Of a stretch of DNA of 46,062 nucleotides, positions 25,952 through 36,635 are shown one piece after another (within the stretch, counting starts at the first letter, position 1; each line of letters starts with the position of its first letter). Under the pieces are notes generated by a model. It saw only the letters and a list, made by a program, of their open reading frames with translations. It was not told where the DNA came from and did no database searches. The translations under genes and the position numbers were made by a program. The DNA comes from Rubellimicrobium sp. (lineage in GTDB: Bacteria; Pseudomonadota; Alphaproteobacteria; Rhodobacterales; Rhodobacteraceae): positions 1 through 46,062 of the forward strand of contig JADYZU010000025.1 of the NCBI GenBank assembly GCA_020852925.1, given 5' to 3'.

Positions 25952-26505
25952 GCGCGCAGCCCCCCGGCGGCGACACGTTCCGCGGCCGCTCGGCCTTTTC
26001 CCGGCGTCACCGGCTGCTGCGCGCGGCCTTCATGCTGGCCTGGGCGCTGCTGGCCGCCTGGACCCCGCCACCGCTGAACCGCTGGCGCTGCGCGCTGCTG
26101 CGGCTGTTCGGGGCGCAGGTCGGGGCGGGGGCACGGGTCAGCGGCTCGGCCCGGATCTGGTATCCGCCCCATCTCGTGCTCGAGCCCTTCTGCGTCATCG
26201 GCCCGCGCGTGACGCTCTATTGCATGGCCGGGATGCGGATCGGCCATCATGCGGTCGTGTCGCAGGGCGCGCATCTGTGCGGCGGCACCCACGACATCCG
26301 CGACCCGGCCTTTCCGCTGGTCACACGCCCGGTCACGATCGGCCCGCATGCCTGGATCTGCGCCGAGGCCTTCGTCGGCCCCGGCGTGCGCGTGGGCGAG
26401 GGGGCCGTGCTTGCCGCCCGCGGCGCGGCCTTTGCCGACCTGTCCCCCTGGACCGTCTGGCGCGGCAATCCCGCCACCCCGGGCAAGAGCCGGCCGCGGT
26501 TCTGA
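25948..26505 (+). CDS. WcaF-like colanic-acid-type acetyltransferase
   Basis: A 185-residue left-handed beta-helix acetyltransferase of the WcaF type. FSRRHRLLRAAFMLAWALLAAWTPPPLNRWRCALLRLFGAQVGAG is characteristic of that family. SARIWYPPHLVLEPFCVIGPRVTLYCMAGMRIG and HAVVSQGAHLCGGTHD follow, with the catalytic histidine near GTHD. It probably O-acetylates a fucose or galactose-type residue, as in colanic acid. The start lies in an ATGA overlap with the preceding acyltransferase, with CGGAGAGG upstream. Confidence 0.9.
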   Translation: MSAQPPGGDTFRGRSAFSRRHRLLRAAFMLAWALLAAWTPPPLNRWRCALLRLFGAQVGAGARVSGSARIWYPPHLVLEPFCVIGPRVTLYCMAGMRIGHHAVVSQGAHLCGGTHDIRDPAFPLVTRPVTIGPHAWICAEAFVGPGVRVGEGAVLAARGAAFADLSPWTVWRGNPATPGKSRPRF

Positions 26506-26604
26506 GGCGGCGCAGGGCCGGGGCCGGATCCGCACGGGCAGCGAATCCTTTCGCTCCGCCGCCGGACTGCCTATGGATGGGCCGAACGATGTCCGGGGGG
26601 ACAC

Positions 26605-27723
26605 ATGCCGTTTGCGCCGCGCCTGGCCCTGATCGGGCTTGCCCTGTTCCTGACCGCCTGCGACCTGCCGCGCGGCGCCGGCCTGCGCGACGAGGTCCTG
26701 GCGCGGTCCGCCAGCGACCCTGCGGTGACCGGGGCGGAATTCGGCCTCGAGCAGGTGACGCGGGCGGCGCTGCCGCGCCTTGCGGCCTGGCCCGCGACCG
26801 ATGCGGCGGGGCTGCGCTGGATCAACGGGCGCCAGCAGCCCGCCACGCGCAGCGTGGCCGCCGGCGACAAGGTCACGGTGACGATCTGGAGCACCGAGGA
26901 AAACGGCCTCCTGACCGCCTCGGGGCAGCGGCAGGTCGCGCTCGGGCCGATGACCGTCTCGTCCGAGGGGTCGGTCTTCATCCCCTATGTCGGCCGCGTC
27001 CGCATCGCCGGGATGAGTCCCGAACACGCCCGCGAGGCGCTCGAGACCGCGGTGACCGCCGTCACCCCCGCCGCGCAGGTGCAACTCGCGCTCGAGGAGG
27101 GCCGCCAGAACACCGTGAGCCTCGTGGGCGGCGTCGCCCGGCCCGGTTCCTACCCGCTCCCGGACAACGACTACAGCCTGCTGCAACTCGTCGCCGACGG
27201 CGGCGGGGCCCTGGGCAACCTCGACAATCCGCAGGTGCGCCTCATGCGCGGCAACGAGGTGTTCGGCACCGCGCTCGAGCGGCTTTATGCCGACCCCGGC
27301 CTCGACACCCGCCTTGCCGGGGGCGACCGCGTCATCCTCGAGGAGGACCGGCGCTATTTCCTGTCGCTCGGCGCCGCCGGATCCGAGGCCATGCATCCCT
27401 TCACCCGCGACCGGATCTCCGCGCTCGAGGCGATGGCGATCATCGGCGGCGTGAACGATTCACGCGGCAATCCGCAGGGAATCCTGGTCCTGCGCCAGTA
27501 TCCGCCCACCGCCCTGCGCCCCGACGGCACCGGCCCCTCGCACGAGCGCATGGTCTTCGCCCTCGACCTGACCTCGGCCGACGGCCTGTTCTCAGCCGGC
27601 GATTTCGCGATCCGCTCGGGCGATCTGGTCTATGTCTCGGAAAGCCCGCTCACCACCGCCAACAGCATCTTCGGCCTGATCGGCAGCCTCCTCGGCCTCG
27701 CCAGCCGGGCGAACGACCTCTGA
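26605..27723 (+). CDS. wza: Wza/KpsD-type polysaccharide export lipoprotein
   Basis: A 372-residue outer-membrane export protein. The signal peptide ends in a lipobox LFLTAC (cysteine at residue 19). The polysaccharide export domain contains VAAGDKVTVTIWSTEENGLL and VSSEGSVFIPYVGRVRIAGMSPEHAREAL. SLBB domains follow (TVSLVGGVARPGSYPLPDNDYSLLQLVADGGG and later IGGVNDSRGNPQGILVLRQY). It forms the outer-membrane channel that works with Wzc or with KpsE-type partners. It is the only such protein here, so it may serve both export systems or only one. A gap of 99 bases separates it from the acyltransferase. Confidence 0.92.
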   Translation: MPFAPRLALIGLALFLTACDLPRGAGLRDEVLARSASDPAVTGAEFGLEQVTRAALPRLAAWPATDAAGLRWINGRQQPATRSVAAGDKVTVTIWSTEENGLLTASGQRQVALGPMTVSSEGSVFIPYVGRVRIAGMSPEHAREALETAVTAVTPAAQVQLALEEGRQNTVSLVGGVARPGSYPLPDNDYSLLQLVADGGGALGNLDNPQVRLMRGNEVFGTALERLYADPGLDTRLAGGDRVILEEDRRYFLSLGAAGSEAMHPFTRDRISALEAMAIIGGVNDSRGNPQGILVLRQYPPTALRPDGTGPSHERMVFALDLTSADGLFSAGDFAIRSGDLVYVSESPLTTANSIFGLIGSLLGLASRANDL

Positions 27724-27750
27724 CAAGGGCTGTCGGGGGCCGCGCATGTG

Positions 27751-27760
27751 GTCTATAGAC
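27751..27760. promoter_or_regulatory. GTCTATAGAC palindrome upstream of the GT2 genes
   Basis: A perfect 10-base palindrome in the 99-base gap before the gene at 27823. It includes TATAGA, which lies 17 bases after TGTCGG (27731-27736). It may mark an internal promoter of the long plus-strand run, but the -35 match is weak. Confidence 0.25.
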
Positions 27761-27822
27761 GCGGCCGTTGCACAGAGGGCATTCCTGCATGCCGCCGGTC
27801 ATTGGCAAGACGGAGCAGACAC

Positions 27823-28842
27823 ATGAACCATCCTGACGGGAAACCGGGGACCGGGGATCCGGCCGGACTTCCCGACCTCAGCGTCATCGTGCCCGTCCAC
27901 AATGCCGAACGCCACCTGCCGGATCTGGTGCAATCGGTCTTCGGGCTCGAGGCAGCAGGGCTGAACTGCGAGATGATCTGCGTCGACGACGGCTCCGACG
28001 ACGACAGCGTCACGATCCTGCGCGACCTGGCGACCCGGTACCCGGACCTGAGCGTGATCGAGGGGACGGAAAACCGCGGGGCAGGCATTGCCCGCAACCA
28101 GGGCTGGGCCCGCGCGCGGGGGCGCTACAGCATCTTCTTCGATGCCGACGACATCCTGCACGGCGATGTGGTCGCCGATGCCATCCGCGACCTCGACGCC
28201 GATCCCGAAACCGATGTGGCCATGTTCGCCTATCGCTACGAACGCGAGGAGACCGCCAGCTTCACCGCCATGGGCCACGAGGATCAGAACATCCTCGATC
28301 ATGTCCTTCAGGGGGCGCCGACGGCAACCGGAACGATCGACACCATGGCGCAGTTGCTGATCTTCACCAACTATCCGTGGAACAAGATCATCCGCACCGC
28401 CCGTTTCCGGCAGACCGGCATGCGGTTCGGCCGGACCAGGGTGAACAACGACATCCTCGGCCACTGGCACAGCCTGCTGCTGGCGCGCGGGATCATGCTG
28501 CGCGATTCAATCATCTGCACCCATGTCGTCCATCCGGGCGGAACCAACATCACCAACCGCTCCGGCCTCGACCGCCTGCAGATGTTCGATGCCCTCGAGG
28601 AAACATACCACTTCCTCGAGAGTCATCCCCACCTGCGCCGCCGCTTCGCGCATTTCTTCTGGCGCCTGGCTTCCCGCCTGTCCGACTGGGCGCGGGCGCG
28701 GCTCGACCCGGCCTTCACCATGCAGTTCGACGAACGCCGCTCCGACCTTGTCCAGCGGATCGACCTTGGCGATCTGGCCCGGATGCGGTCCGGGCGGGCG
28801 CCCGAACTGGCCACGGCCCTTGCCGACAGACTGCTGCGCTAG
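27823..28842 (+). CDS. Family 2 glycosyltransferase
   Basis: A 339-residue GT-A transferase. The nucleotide-binding start is DLSVIVPVHNAERHLPDLVQSV, followed by CVDDGSDDDSVTILRDLA and the metal-binding stretch FFDADDILHGDVV. The C-terminal third carries no membrane segment. The ATG at 27823 has a GGAG site upstream. It is the first of two neighbouring GT2 genes in a stretch with visibly more A/T at third codon positions than the flanking genes. Donor and acceptor unknown. Confidence 0.88.
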   Translation: MNHPDGKPGTGDPAGLPDLSVIVPVHNAERHLPDLVQSVFGLEAAGLNCEMICVDDGSDDDSVTILRDLATRYPDLSVIEGTENRGAGIARNQGWARARGRYSIFFDADDILHGDVVADAIRDLDADPETDVAMFAYRYEREETASFTAMGHEDQNILDHVLQGAPTATGTIDTMAQLLIFTNYPWNKIIRTARFRQTGMRFGRTRVNNDILGHWHSLLLARGIMLRDSIICTHVVHPGGTNITNRSGLDRLQMFDALEETYHFLESHPHLRRRFAHFFWRLASRLSDWARARLDPAFTMQFDERRSDLVQRIDLGDLARMRSGRAPELATALADRLLR

Positions 28843-28854
28843 GGAGTGCACGCC

Positions 28855-30153
28855 ATGCCCAGGCTTTCCATCATCGTGACCGCCTACAATATCGAGGCCT
28901 ATATCCGCGAATGCCTCGATTCCGTGACCGGCCAGACGCTGCGGGACATCGAGATCATCGTCGTCGACGACGGCTCGACGGATGCGACCGCGGCGATCAT
29001 CCGCGACCATGCCGCAAGGGACGCCCGGATCCGGCCCATCATTTTCGCAAAGAACACCATCGGCGGGGTCGCCACCGCCGCGAATGCCGGGATGGATGCC
29101 GCCACCGGGGATTTCATCGGCTTTGCCGATGGCGACGACATCTACGATCCCCGGATGTTCGAAAAGCTCCTCGAGGCCGCCGAAACCCATTCGGCCGACC
29201 TGGCGATGTGCGACTATCACGTTCTCGACGATTCGACCGGCACCCTCATGGAACCTGCCGATGCGCGGCAGTGGAAATCCTGGCCGCAGGGCGGCGCCGT
29301 GGATCTGGACGAGGAAGGCCGGCGGCGGATGCTGCTGTTCGTTTCGGTGCCCTGGCGCAAGATCTACCGCCGCGACCTTGTCGAACGGATCAACCTGCGC
29401 TTTCCGGTCGGCGATTACTTCTTCGAGGACAATCCCTTTCACTGGGCGGCGATCCTGGGCGGGCAGCGCATGGCCATGGTCCCCGAAAAGCTCTGCCGCC
29501 ATCGCGTGGCGCGCGCCGGTCAGACCATGGCGACGGTCGATTCGCGCCTCCTGCGCATCTTCCTGCACCACGACACCATCCGCGACGAATTGCGCCGGCA
29601 GGGATTCGAGGCCGCGCATGGCCGGGATCTGCTGCGCTGGACGGCCGGCCAGCTTGCCTGGACCAGCGAACGCGCAACCGGGCCGGTCCTGACGGAACTC
29701 TACACCGTGCTGCGCCCGGTGATCGGCCAGTATGACCGGGACGCGATCGAAGAATTCGGCCGCCTGCACGGAAAGGGCCGGACATATCTCATGCTCGAGG
29801 CGCTCCGGACCGATGACCGGGCCGCCTTCGAGCGCGCCGCAAAGGGCGAGGCGGGCGGGGCTGCCAAGGGCGGGCGGGCGCGCGGCTCCCTGTTTGCCCG
29901 GGGCCTGTTCCACCTGCGGCACTCAGGCTTGCGCCGGACGGCCAGGATCGGGATGCGCTATATCGGCGAAAGGCTGGGAACCGGTGCCCCCGGGCGTCCG
30001 GGGACACCCGCCGCCGACCGGCATGTGCCCACCGCCAGCGATCTCATGGCGGCGATGATCGTCCTTCAGGCCGACCTGCGCGGGTTGCGGGCGGAACTGG
30101 CGGAACTGCGCCGCGAACACACGCCACACAACGACCATCCGGGGGATTCATGA
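28855..30153 (+). CDS. Family 2 glycosyltransferase with C-terminal coiled coil
   Basis: A 432-residue GT-A transferase. It has LSIIVTAYNIEAYIRECLDSV, then IIVVDDGSTDATAAIIRDH and FADGDDIYDPRMFEKLL with the DxD-type metal site, and a possible catalytic segment FFEDNPFHWAAIL. After residue 330 the protein becomes basic and then forms a short coiled coil (ADLRGLRAELAELRREH). This could mediate oligomerisation or contact with a partner. AGGGAG lies 8 bases before the ATG at 28855. Its stop overlaps the sulfotransferase start (ATGA). Confidence 0.88.
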   Translation: MPRLSIIVTAYNIEAYIRECLDSVTGQTLRDIEIIVVDDGSTDATAAIIRDHAARDARIRPIIFAKNTIGGVATAANAGMDAATGDFIGFADGDDIYDPRMFEKLLEAAETHSADLAMCDYHVLDDSTGTLMEPADARQWKSWPQGGAVDLDEEGRRRMLLFVSVPWRKIYRRDLVERINLRFPVGDYFFEDNPFHWAAILGGQRMAMVPEKLCRHRVARAGQTMATVDSRLLRIFLHHDTIRDELRRQGFEAAHGRDLLRWTAGQLAWTSERATGPVLTELYTVLRPVIGQYDRDAIEEFGRLHGKGRTYLMLEALRTDDRAAFERAAKGEAGGAAKGGRARGSLFARGLFHLRHSGLRRTARIGMRYIGERLGTGAPGRPGTPAADRHVPTASDLMAAMIVLQADLRGLRAELAELRREHTPHNDHPGDS

Positions 30154-31232
30154 CATCGGTCCATCTGCATGTCGGCATGCCGAAATGCGCCTCGTCGACG
30201 GTGCAATCCTACTTCCATTCCCACGACGCCCGCCATCGCAGCGAGGGCCTGTGCTACCCGCAGACCTGCCGCACGACCGGCGGGTATTTCAACCACCTCC
30301 CCCTGCATTCCCTTCCGCCCGAAGAACTGGGCCCTGCCGTCGATGCCATCGCCCGCGAGGCCGAGGGCGATGGTTGCGACAGGATTCTCGTCTCGTCCGA
30401 GGGCTTCACCAACGCACTGTGGGGAAGCAGCATCACCACCGCAGTCATCGCCGCGCTGAACGCAACCTTCGGTGAACAGAACGTGCATGTCGTCATGCTG
30501 TTCAGGAACCATTTCTCCTTCGTGGAATCCGCCTATGCCCAGTTCCTGAAGGGCGGCCTGTTCGGGGTCCACCCCGCAAGGCTCATGCACTCGGGCGATA
30601 GCGGGATCTCGGGCTATGCGGCCCAGTTCCGCCGGAACAACGGTTTCGATTTTTTCAGCTATGCCGATTTCATCGAGCGCTTCAGGGGACATGCCCCACG
30701 CAATCCCATCGAGCTTTACTCCTGCGAGTCCGCCGACAACGACGGAAAGGATATCACCGAGGTCCTGTCCGGCAGGCTGGGCGTCTCGTACGGTCAGGCG
30801 CCCGCCTTCTCGAATACCCGCTTTTCGGATACCGCGCTTCTGCTGCTGCGCCACTCCATCCAGGCCCATGGGGTCACCAGGACAAGGGAGCGGCGCGAGA
30901 TCATTGCCGGTCTCTTTCCTTCCGGGGAAAAGGAGTTCTCCGAGATCCTCCATGTCGGCGGCCCCCTCTTCGACCGGGTGCAGGAGGCGTCCGACAGGGA
31001 TCGCGGGTATTTCCAGCGGCATTGCGGGCGGACGCATGAACATCTCTTCGACATCCCCCCGGCCTACATGGATCGGCGCGACCGGCGCGGGGGGCCCGTC
31101 CTGGCCGACTGGTGCCTGCAACTGACCGATCGCGTGATGAAGGCCGAGAAGATCTCCATGGCAGGCGCCCGCAAGCTGAAGGAAGACCTCGCCCCGGCGG
31201 AATCGCCGGGCGCGGCCGGCCCGGAGGGCTGA
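30150..31232 (+). CDS. Sulfotransferase-like protein
   Basis: A 360-residue protein that opens with HLHVGMPKCASSTVQSYF, the 5'-phosphosulfate loop of PAPS-dependent sulfotransferases. VVMLFRNHFSFVESAYAQFL occurs at about residues 115-135, matching the 3'-phosphate-binding R...S segment. The remainder resembles bacterial carbohydrate sulfotransferases only in general layout. It is coupled to the preceding glycosyltransferase, so it probably sulfates a sugar of the polysaccharide or its precursor. Base composition here is lower in GC than in the sugar-nucleotide genes, which suggests separate acquisition. Family moderately sure; substrate inferred. Confidence 0.78.
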   Translation: MTSVHLHVGMPKCASSTVQSYFHSHDARHRSEGLCYPQTCRTTGGYFNHLPLHSLPPEELGPAVDAIAREAEGDGCDRILVSSEGFTNALWGSSITTAVIAALNATFGEQNVHVVMLFRNHFSFVESAYAQFLKGGLFGVHPARLMHSGDSGISGYAAQFRRNNGFDFFSYADFIERFRGHAPRNPIELYSCESADNDGKDITEVLSGRLGVSYGQAPAFSNTRFSDTALLLLRHSIQAHGVTRTRERREIIAGLFPSGEKEFSEILHVGGPLFDRVQEASDRDRGYFQRHCGRTHEHLFDIPPAYMDRRDRRGGPVLADWCLQLTDRVMKAEKISMAGARKLKEDLAPAESPGAAGPEG

Positions 31233-31319
31233 GCCCCGGCCAGCAGGCACCGGCATCGCCCGCCCCCCCTTGCCCGTCGCATTCTTTCCACCGGGGACGA
31301 TCTGGTCTAAGGGCTCTGA

Positions 31320-33502
<2,183 letters not shown>

Positions 33503-33606
33503 GCGCGCCCGCGCGCCGCAGGCAAAGCTGGTCATCGGCCCCCGTTCCATGTAGAAACGACGCCAGCGCAACACCCTGACCGCCTGGGGGGCGGCACCGG
33601 CGCCGG

Positions 33607-35046
33607 ATGGCGACCATGGCAGATGCACGGGACCAGACAGACGTGACAGCCCCCGACAAGACCCCGCAGCCCCTCTCCGGGACCGCCGACACCGGCCCCG
33701 TGGATCAGACCCCCGCCCGCGCCGGCGGCGTGCTCTCGCTCGAGGAGCGCAAGCAGCGGCGGGACGCGGCGCGCGCCGCGCGCAAGCAGGCGCGCCTGGC
33801 CGCGATGGACGATCTCGACGAGGAGAACGACGACCCCGCCCCCGGCACCGGGGACCGGCCCGCCGTCGCCCCCGCCCCCACCCCGATCCCGATCCCGATC
33901 CCGGTCGCCCCGCCGGCGCTGCCCGCGCGGGCGCGGCCGCGCCATCATGCGGTGCTGCTGAGCTTCGTGCTGCTGGTGCTTCTGCCCTTTGCCGCCTCGT
34001 CCTGGTATCTGTGGACCCGCGCCGCCGACCGCTATGCCTCGTTCGCGGCCTTCGGCATCCGCAGCGAGGAGGCCCCCTCGGCCTTCGAGCTTCTGGGCAG
34101 CGTCGCGCAACTGACCGGCGGGTCGAGCGGTTCCGACACCGAAATCCTCTATGCCTATATCCGCAGCCAGGATCTGGTGGCCCGGATCGACGCCCGGCTC
34201 GACCTGCGCAGGATCTGGTCCAGGGCCGATCCCGCCGTCGATCCGGTCTTTGCCTATCACCCGCCCGGCACGATCGAGGATCTCACCGATTACTGGAACC
34301 GCATGGTGCAGGTCCATGCCGACAGCGGCACCGGCCTGATCGACCTCCAGGTCGAGGCTTTCGACCCCGACGACGCCCTGGCGATCGCCCGGGCGATCTA
34401 TGACGAAAGCTCGCTCATGATCAACGCGCTCTCGGCGGCGATGCGCGAGGACGCGACCCGCCTCGCGCGCGAGGATCTGGCCACCGCCGAGGACCGGCTC
34501 AAGGCCGCGCGCGAGGAGATCACCCGCTTTCGCAACCTCAACCAGCTTGTCGATCCGACCAGCTCCGCCCAGGCGCAGATGGGGATCCTCTCCTCGCTCC
34601 AGCAGGAACTGGCCTCCACGCTGGTCGATCTCGACATCCTGCGCCAGACCGCCCCCGAGAACGACCCCCGCATCCAGCAGGCCGAGCGCCGCGTCGCCGT
34701 GATCGAGGAGCGCATCCGCCTCGAGCGCAACACCCTGGGCATTTCCGGCGACGCGCCCGCCAGCCAGAACACCGCCTTCGCCGATCTCCTGGGCGAATAC
34801 GAACGCCTCGCGGTCGAACTGGAATTCGCCGAGCGCGCCTATGCCGCGGCGCGCACCGCCCATGACGGCGCCGTGGCCGAGGCCCGGCGCCAGAGCCGCT
34901 ACATCACCGCCCATATTCCGCCCACCCGGGCAGAATCGTCGCAATATCCCGACCGGACCATGCTGACCGGGCTGATCGGGCTGTTCTGCCTTCTGGCCTG
35001 GGCGCTGATCGTGCTGATCGGCTATGCGATCCGCGACCGCCGCTGA
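33607..35046 (+). CDS. kpsE: Capsule export inner-membrane protein (KpsE/CtrB/BexC family)
   Basis: A 479-residue polysaccharide co-polymerase that links a capsule ABC transporter to the outer-membrane protein. The N-terminal 105 residues are unusual: an acidic-basic segment LEERKQRRDAARAARKQARLAAMDDLDEENDD and a PIPIPIPV stretch. The first membrane helix is at about residues 115-135. The periplasmic coiled coil then runs through LAREDLATAEDRLKAAREEITRFRNLNQLVDPTSSAQAQMGILSSLQQELA, and a second helix lies near the C-terminus (about 456-475). ATGs at 33607 and 33616 are both possible. It is followed by kpsT after 6 bases and kpsM. Confidence 0.92.
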   Translation: MATMADARDQTDVTAPDKTPQPLSGTADTGPVDQTPARAGGVLSLEERKQRRDAARAARKQARLAAMDDLDEENDDPAPGTGDRPAVAPAPTPIPIPIPVAPPALPARARPRHHAVLLSFVLLVLLPFAASSWYLWTRAADRYASFAAFGIRSEEAPSAFELLGSVAQLTGGSSGSDTEILYAYIRSQDLVARIDARLDLRRIWSRADPAVDPVFAYHPPGTIEDLTDYWNRMVQVHADSGTGLIDLQVEAFDPDDALAIARAIYDESSLMINALSAAMREDATRLAREDLATAEDRLKAAREEITRFRNLNQLVDPTSSAQAQMGILSSLQQELASTLVDLDILRQTAPENDPRIQQAERRVAVIEERIRLERNTLGISGDAPASQNTAFADLLGEYERLAVELEFAERAYAAARTAHDGAVAEARRQSRYITAHIPPTRAESSQYPDRTMLTGLIGLFCLLAWALIVLIGYAIRDRR

Positions 35047-35052
35047 GCCGCG

Positions 35053-35709
35053 ATGATCGTCCTCGACCAGGTGACCAAGACCTATGTCCTCGACGGGCTG
35101 CGCAAGACCGTGCTCGACAATGTCACGGCGGTCTTTCCCACCGGCGCCTCGGTCGGGCTGCTGGGGCGCAACGGCGCGGGCAAGACCACGCTTCTGCGCA
35201 TGATCGCCGGCATCGTCGACGTGACGGCGGGGCGCATCCTCTCGGACGGGGCGATCTCGTTTCCGGTGGGCTTCGCCGGCTCCTTCCACCCCGAGATGAC
35301 CGGGGCGCAGAATGCCCGCTTCGTCGCGCGCATCTACGGCGCCGATACCGATTCCCTCATCGACTTCGTCAGGGAATTCGCGGAACTGGGCCCGCATTTC
35401 CACCTGCCGCTGAAGACCTATTCCTCGGGGATGCGCTCGCGCCTTGCCTTCGGGGTGTCGATGGGGCTGAAGTTCGATACCTATCTCATCGACGAGATCA
35501 CCGCCGTGGGCGATGCCGCGTTCAAGAAGAAGAGCCGCGCCATGTTCCTTGACCGGCTGCACGGCGCCTCGGCGGTCTTTGTCAGCCACTCGATGCGCAC
35601 CATGCGCGAGATGTGCACCGCCGGGGCGGTGATCGAGGGCGGGCGGCTTTACTATCACGACAGGATCGAGGATGCGATCGACCACCATGCCCGGAACATG
35701 GGTGTCTGA
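35053..35709 (+). CDS. kpsT: Capsule ABC transporter ATP-binding protein
   Basis: A 218-residue ATPase of the KpsT type that powers polysaccharide export across the inner membrane. Walker A GRNGAGKTTLLRMIAG, signature YSSGMRSRLAFGVSMGL, Walker B YLIDEITAVGDAAFKKK and the switch histidine VSHS are all intact. The GFAGSFHPEMTGAQNARFVARIYG segment between them is characteristic of this subfamily. It lacks the C-terminal carbohydrate-binding extension of O-antigen Wzt proteins, so it belongs to the capsule type. Confidence 0.96.
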   Translation: MIVLDQVTKTYVLDGLRKTVLDNVTAVFPTGASVGLLGRNGAGKTTLLRMIAGIVDVTAGRILSDGAISFPVGFAGSFHPEMTGAQNARFVARIYGADTDSLIDFVREFAELGPHFHLPLKTYSSGMRSRLAFGVSMGLKFDTYLIDEITAVGDAAFKKKSRAMFLDRLHGASAVFVSHSMRTMREMCTAGAVIEGGRLYYHDRIEDAIDHHARNMGV

Positions 35710-35753
35710 CCCGGCCCCGCCGCCGGCCTGAACCCGAGGGGAGGGCAAGAGAG

Positions 35754-36623
35754 ATGGACCAGACCCGACCCGCATCGCCCGCCCCTTCCGGAACCGGAGA
35801 CGGGAACGGGGACGGGAACGGGCCGCCGCCGGCCCGTCTGCGCCCGGTGCGCATCAACATCCGCTTTCCCACCCTGCGCACCATCGCCGCCATGGTGATC
35901 CGCGACATGTCGACCGCCAGCGGGCGCGCGCCGGGCGGATTCCTCTGGGCGGTGGCGGAACCGGTCGCGGGGATCCTGCTTCTGACCATCATCGTGCGCG
36001 GATCGTTCCGCGAACCGCCGCTTGGCACGAATTTCGCGATCTTCTATGCCTCGGGCCTCCTGCCGTTCTATCTCTACACCGATCTCCAGGCCAAGGTGGC
36101 CACCGCGATCCTGACCGGGCGACAACTTCTGTCCTATCCGCGGGTGACGCTGTTCGATGCGCTGGCCGCGCGGGCCATCGTCAGCATCGTCACCGAGTTC
36201 ATGATCAGCTACATCGTGCTGAGCACCATCCTCCTGACGTTCGAGACGCGCACGACCCTCGATCTGCCGCGGATCCTGCTGGCCTATTCCATGGCGATCG
36301 CCACCGGCCTCGGGTTCGGGACGCTCAACTGCTATCTGTGGGTCGCCTTCCCGGTCTGGCGGTCGCTGTGGTCGATGCTGTCGCGGCCGCTGCTGCTGGT
36401 CTCGGGGGTGATGATCCTGCCCGAGGCCATCCCCCGGCCGATCCGCGACTGGCTGTGGTGGAATCCGCTCCTCCATGTCACGAGCGAGATGCACGCGGCC
36501 TTCTACTACGGTTATTCCCCTGAAGACATATCGCCGGCCTATGTGTTCGGCCTTGCCCTCGGGGCGGGCACCTTCGGCTTCCTGCTCCTGCGCCGCTATT
36601 ACCGCGACCTGCTCGAACTCTAG
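35754..36623 (+). CDS. kpsM: Capsule ABC transporter permease
   Basis: A 289-residue permease with six predicted membrane segments that pairs with KpsT. The core starts at RTIAAMVIRDMSTASGRAPGGFLWAVAEPVAGILLLTIIV and has NFAIFYASGLLPFYLYTDL, SRPLLLVSGVMILPEAIP and WWNPLLHVTSEMHAAFYYGY, all typical of the KpsM family. The first 25 residues contain GDGNGDGNG from an exact 12-base tandem duplication (35799-35822). It is the last gene of the plus-strand run and ends 12 bases from the stop of the convergent RTX gene, with no obvious terminator between. Confidence 0.95.
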   Translation: MDQTRPASPAPSGTGDGNGDGNGPPPARLRPVRINIRFPTLRTIAAMVIRDMSTASGRAPGGFLWAVAEPVAGILLLTIIVRGSFREPPLGTNFAIFYASGLLPFYLYTDLQAKVATAILTGRQLLSYPRVTLFDALAARAIVSIVTEFMISYIVLSTILLTFETRTTLDLPRILLAYSMAIATGLGFGTLNCYLWVAFPVWRSLWSMLSRPLLLVSGVMILPEAIPRPIRDWLWWNPLLHVTSEMHAAFYYGYSPEDISPAYVFGLALGAGTFGFLLLRRYYRDLLEL

Positions 36624-36635
36624 GCGCCCGCGCCG

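Noticed and set aside
36624..36635. Bidirectional terminator between kpsM and the RTX gene
   Set aside because: Only 12 bases separate the convergent stops and they form no convincing hairpin.
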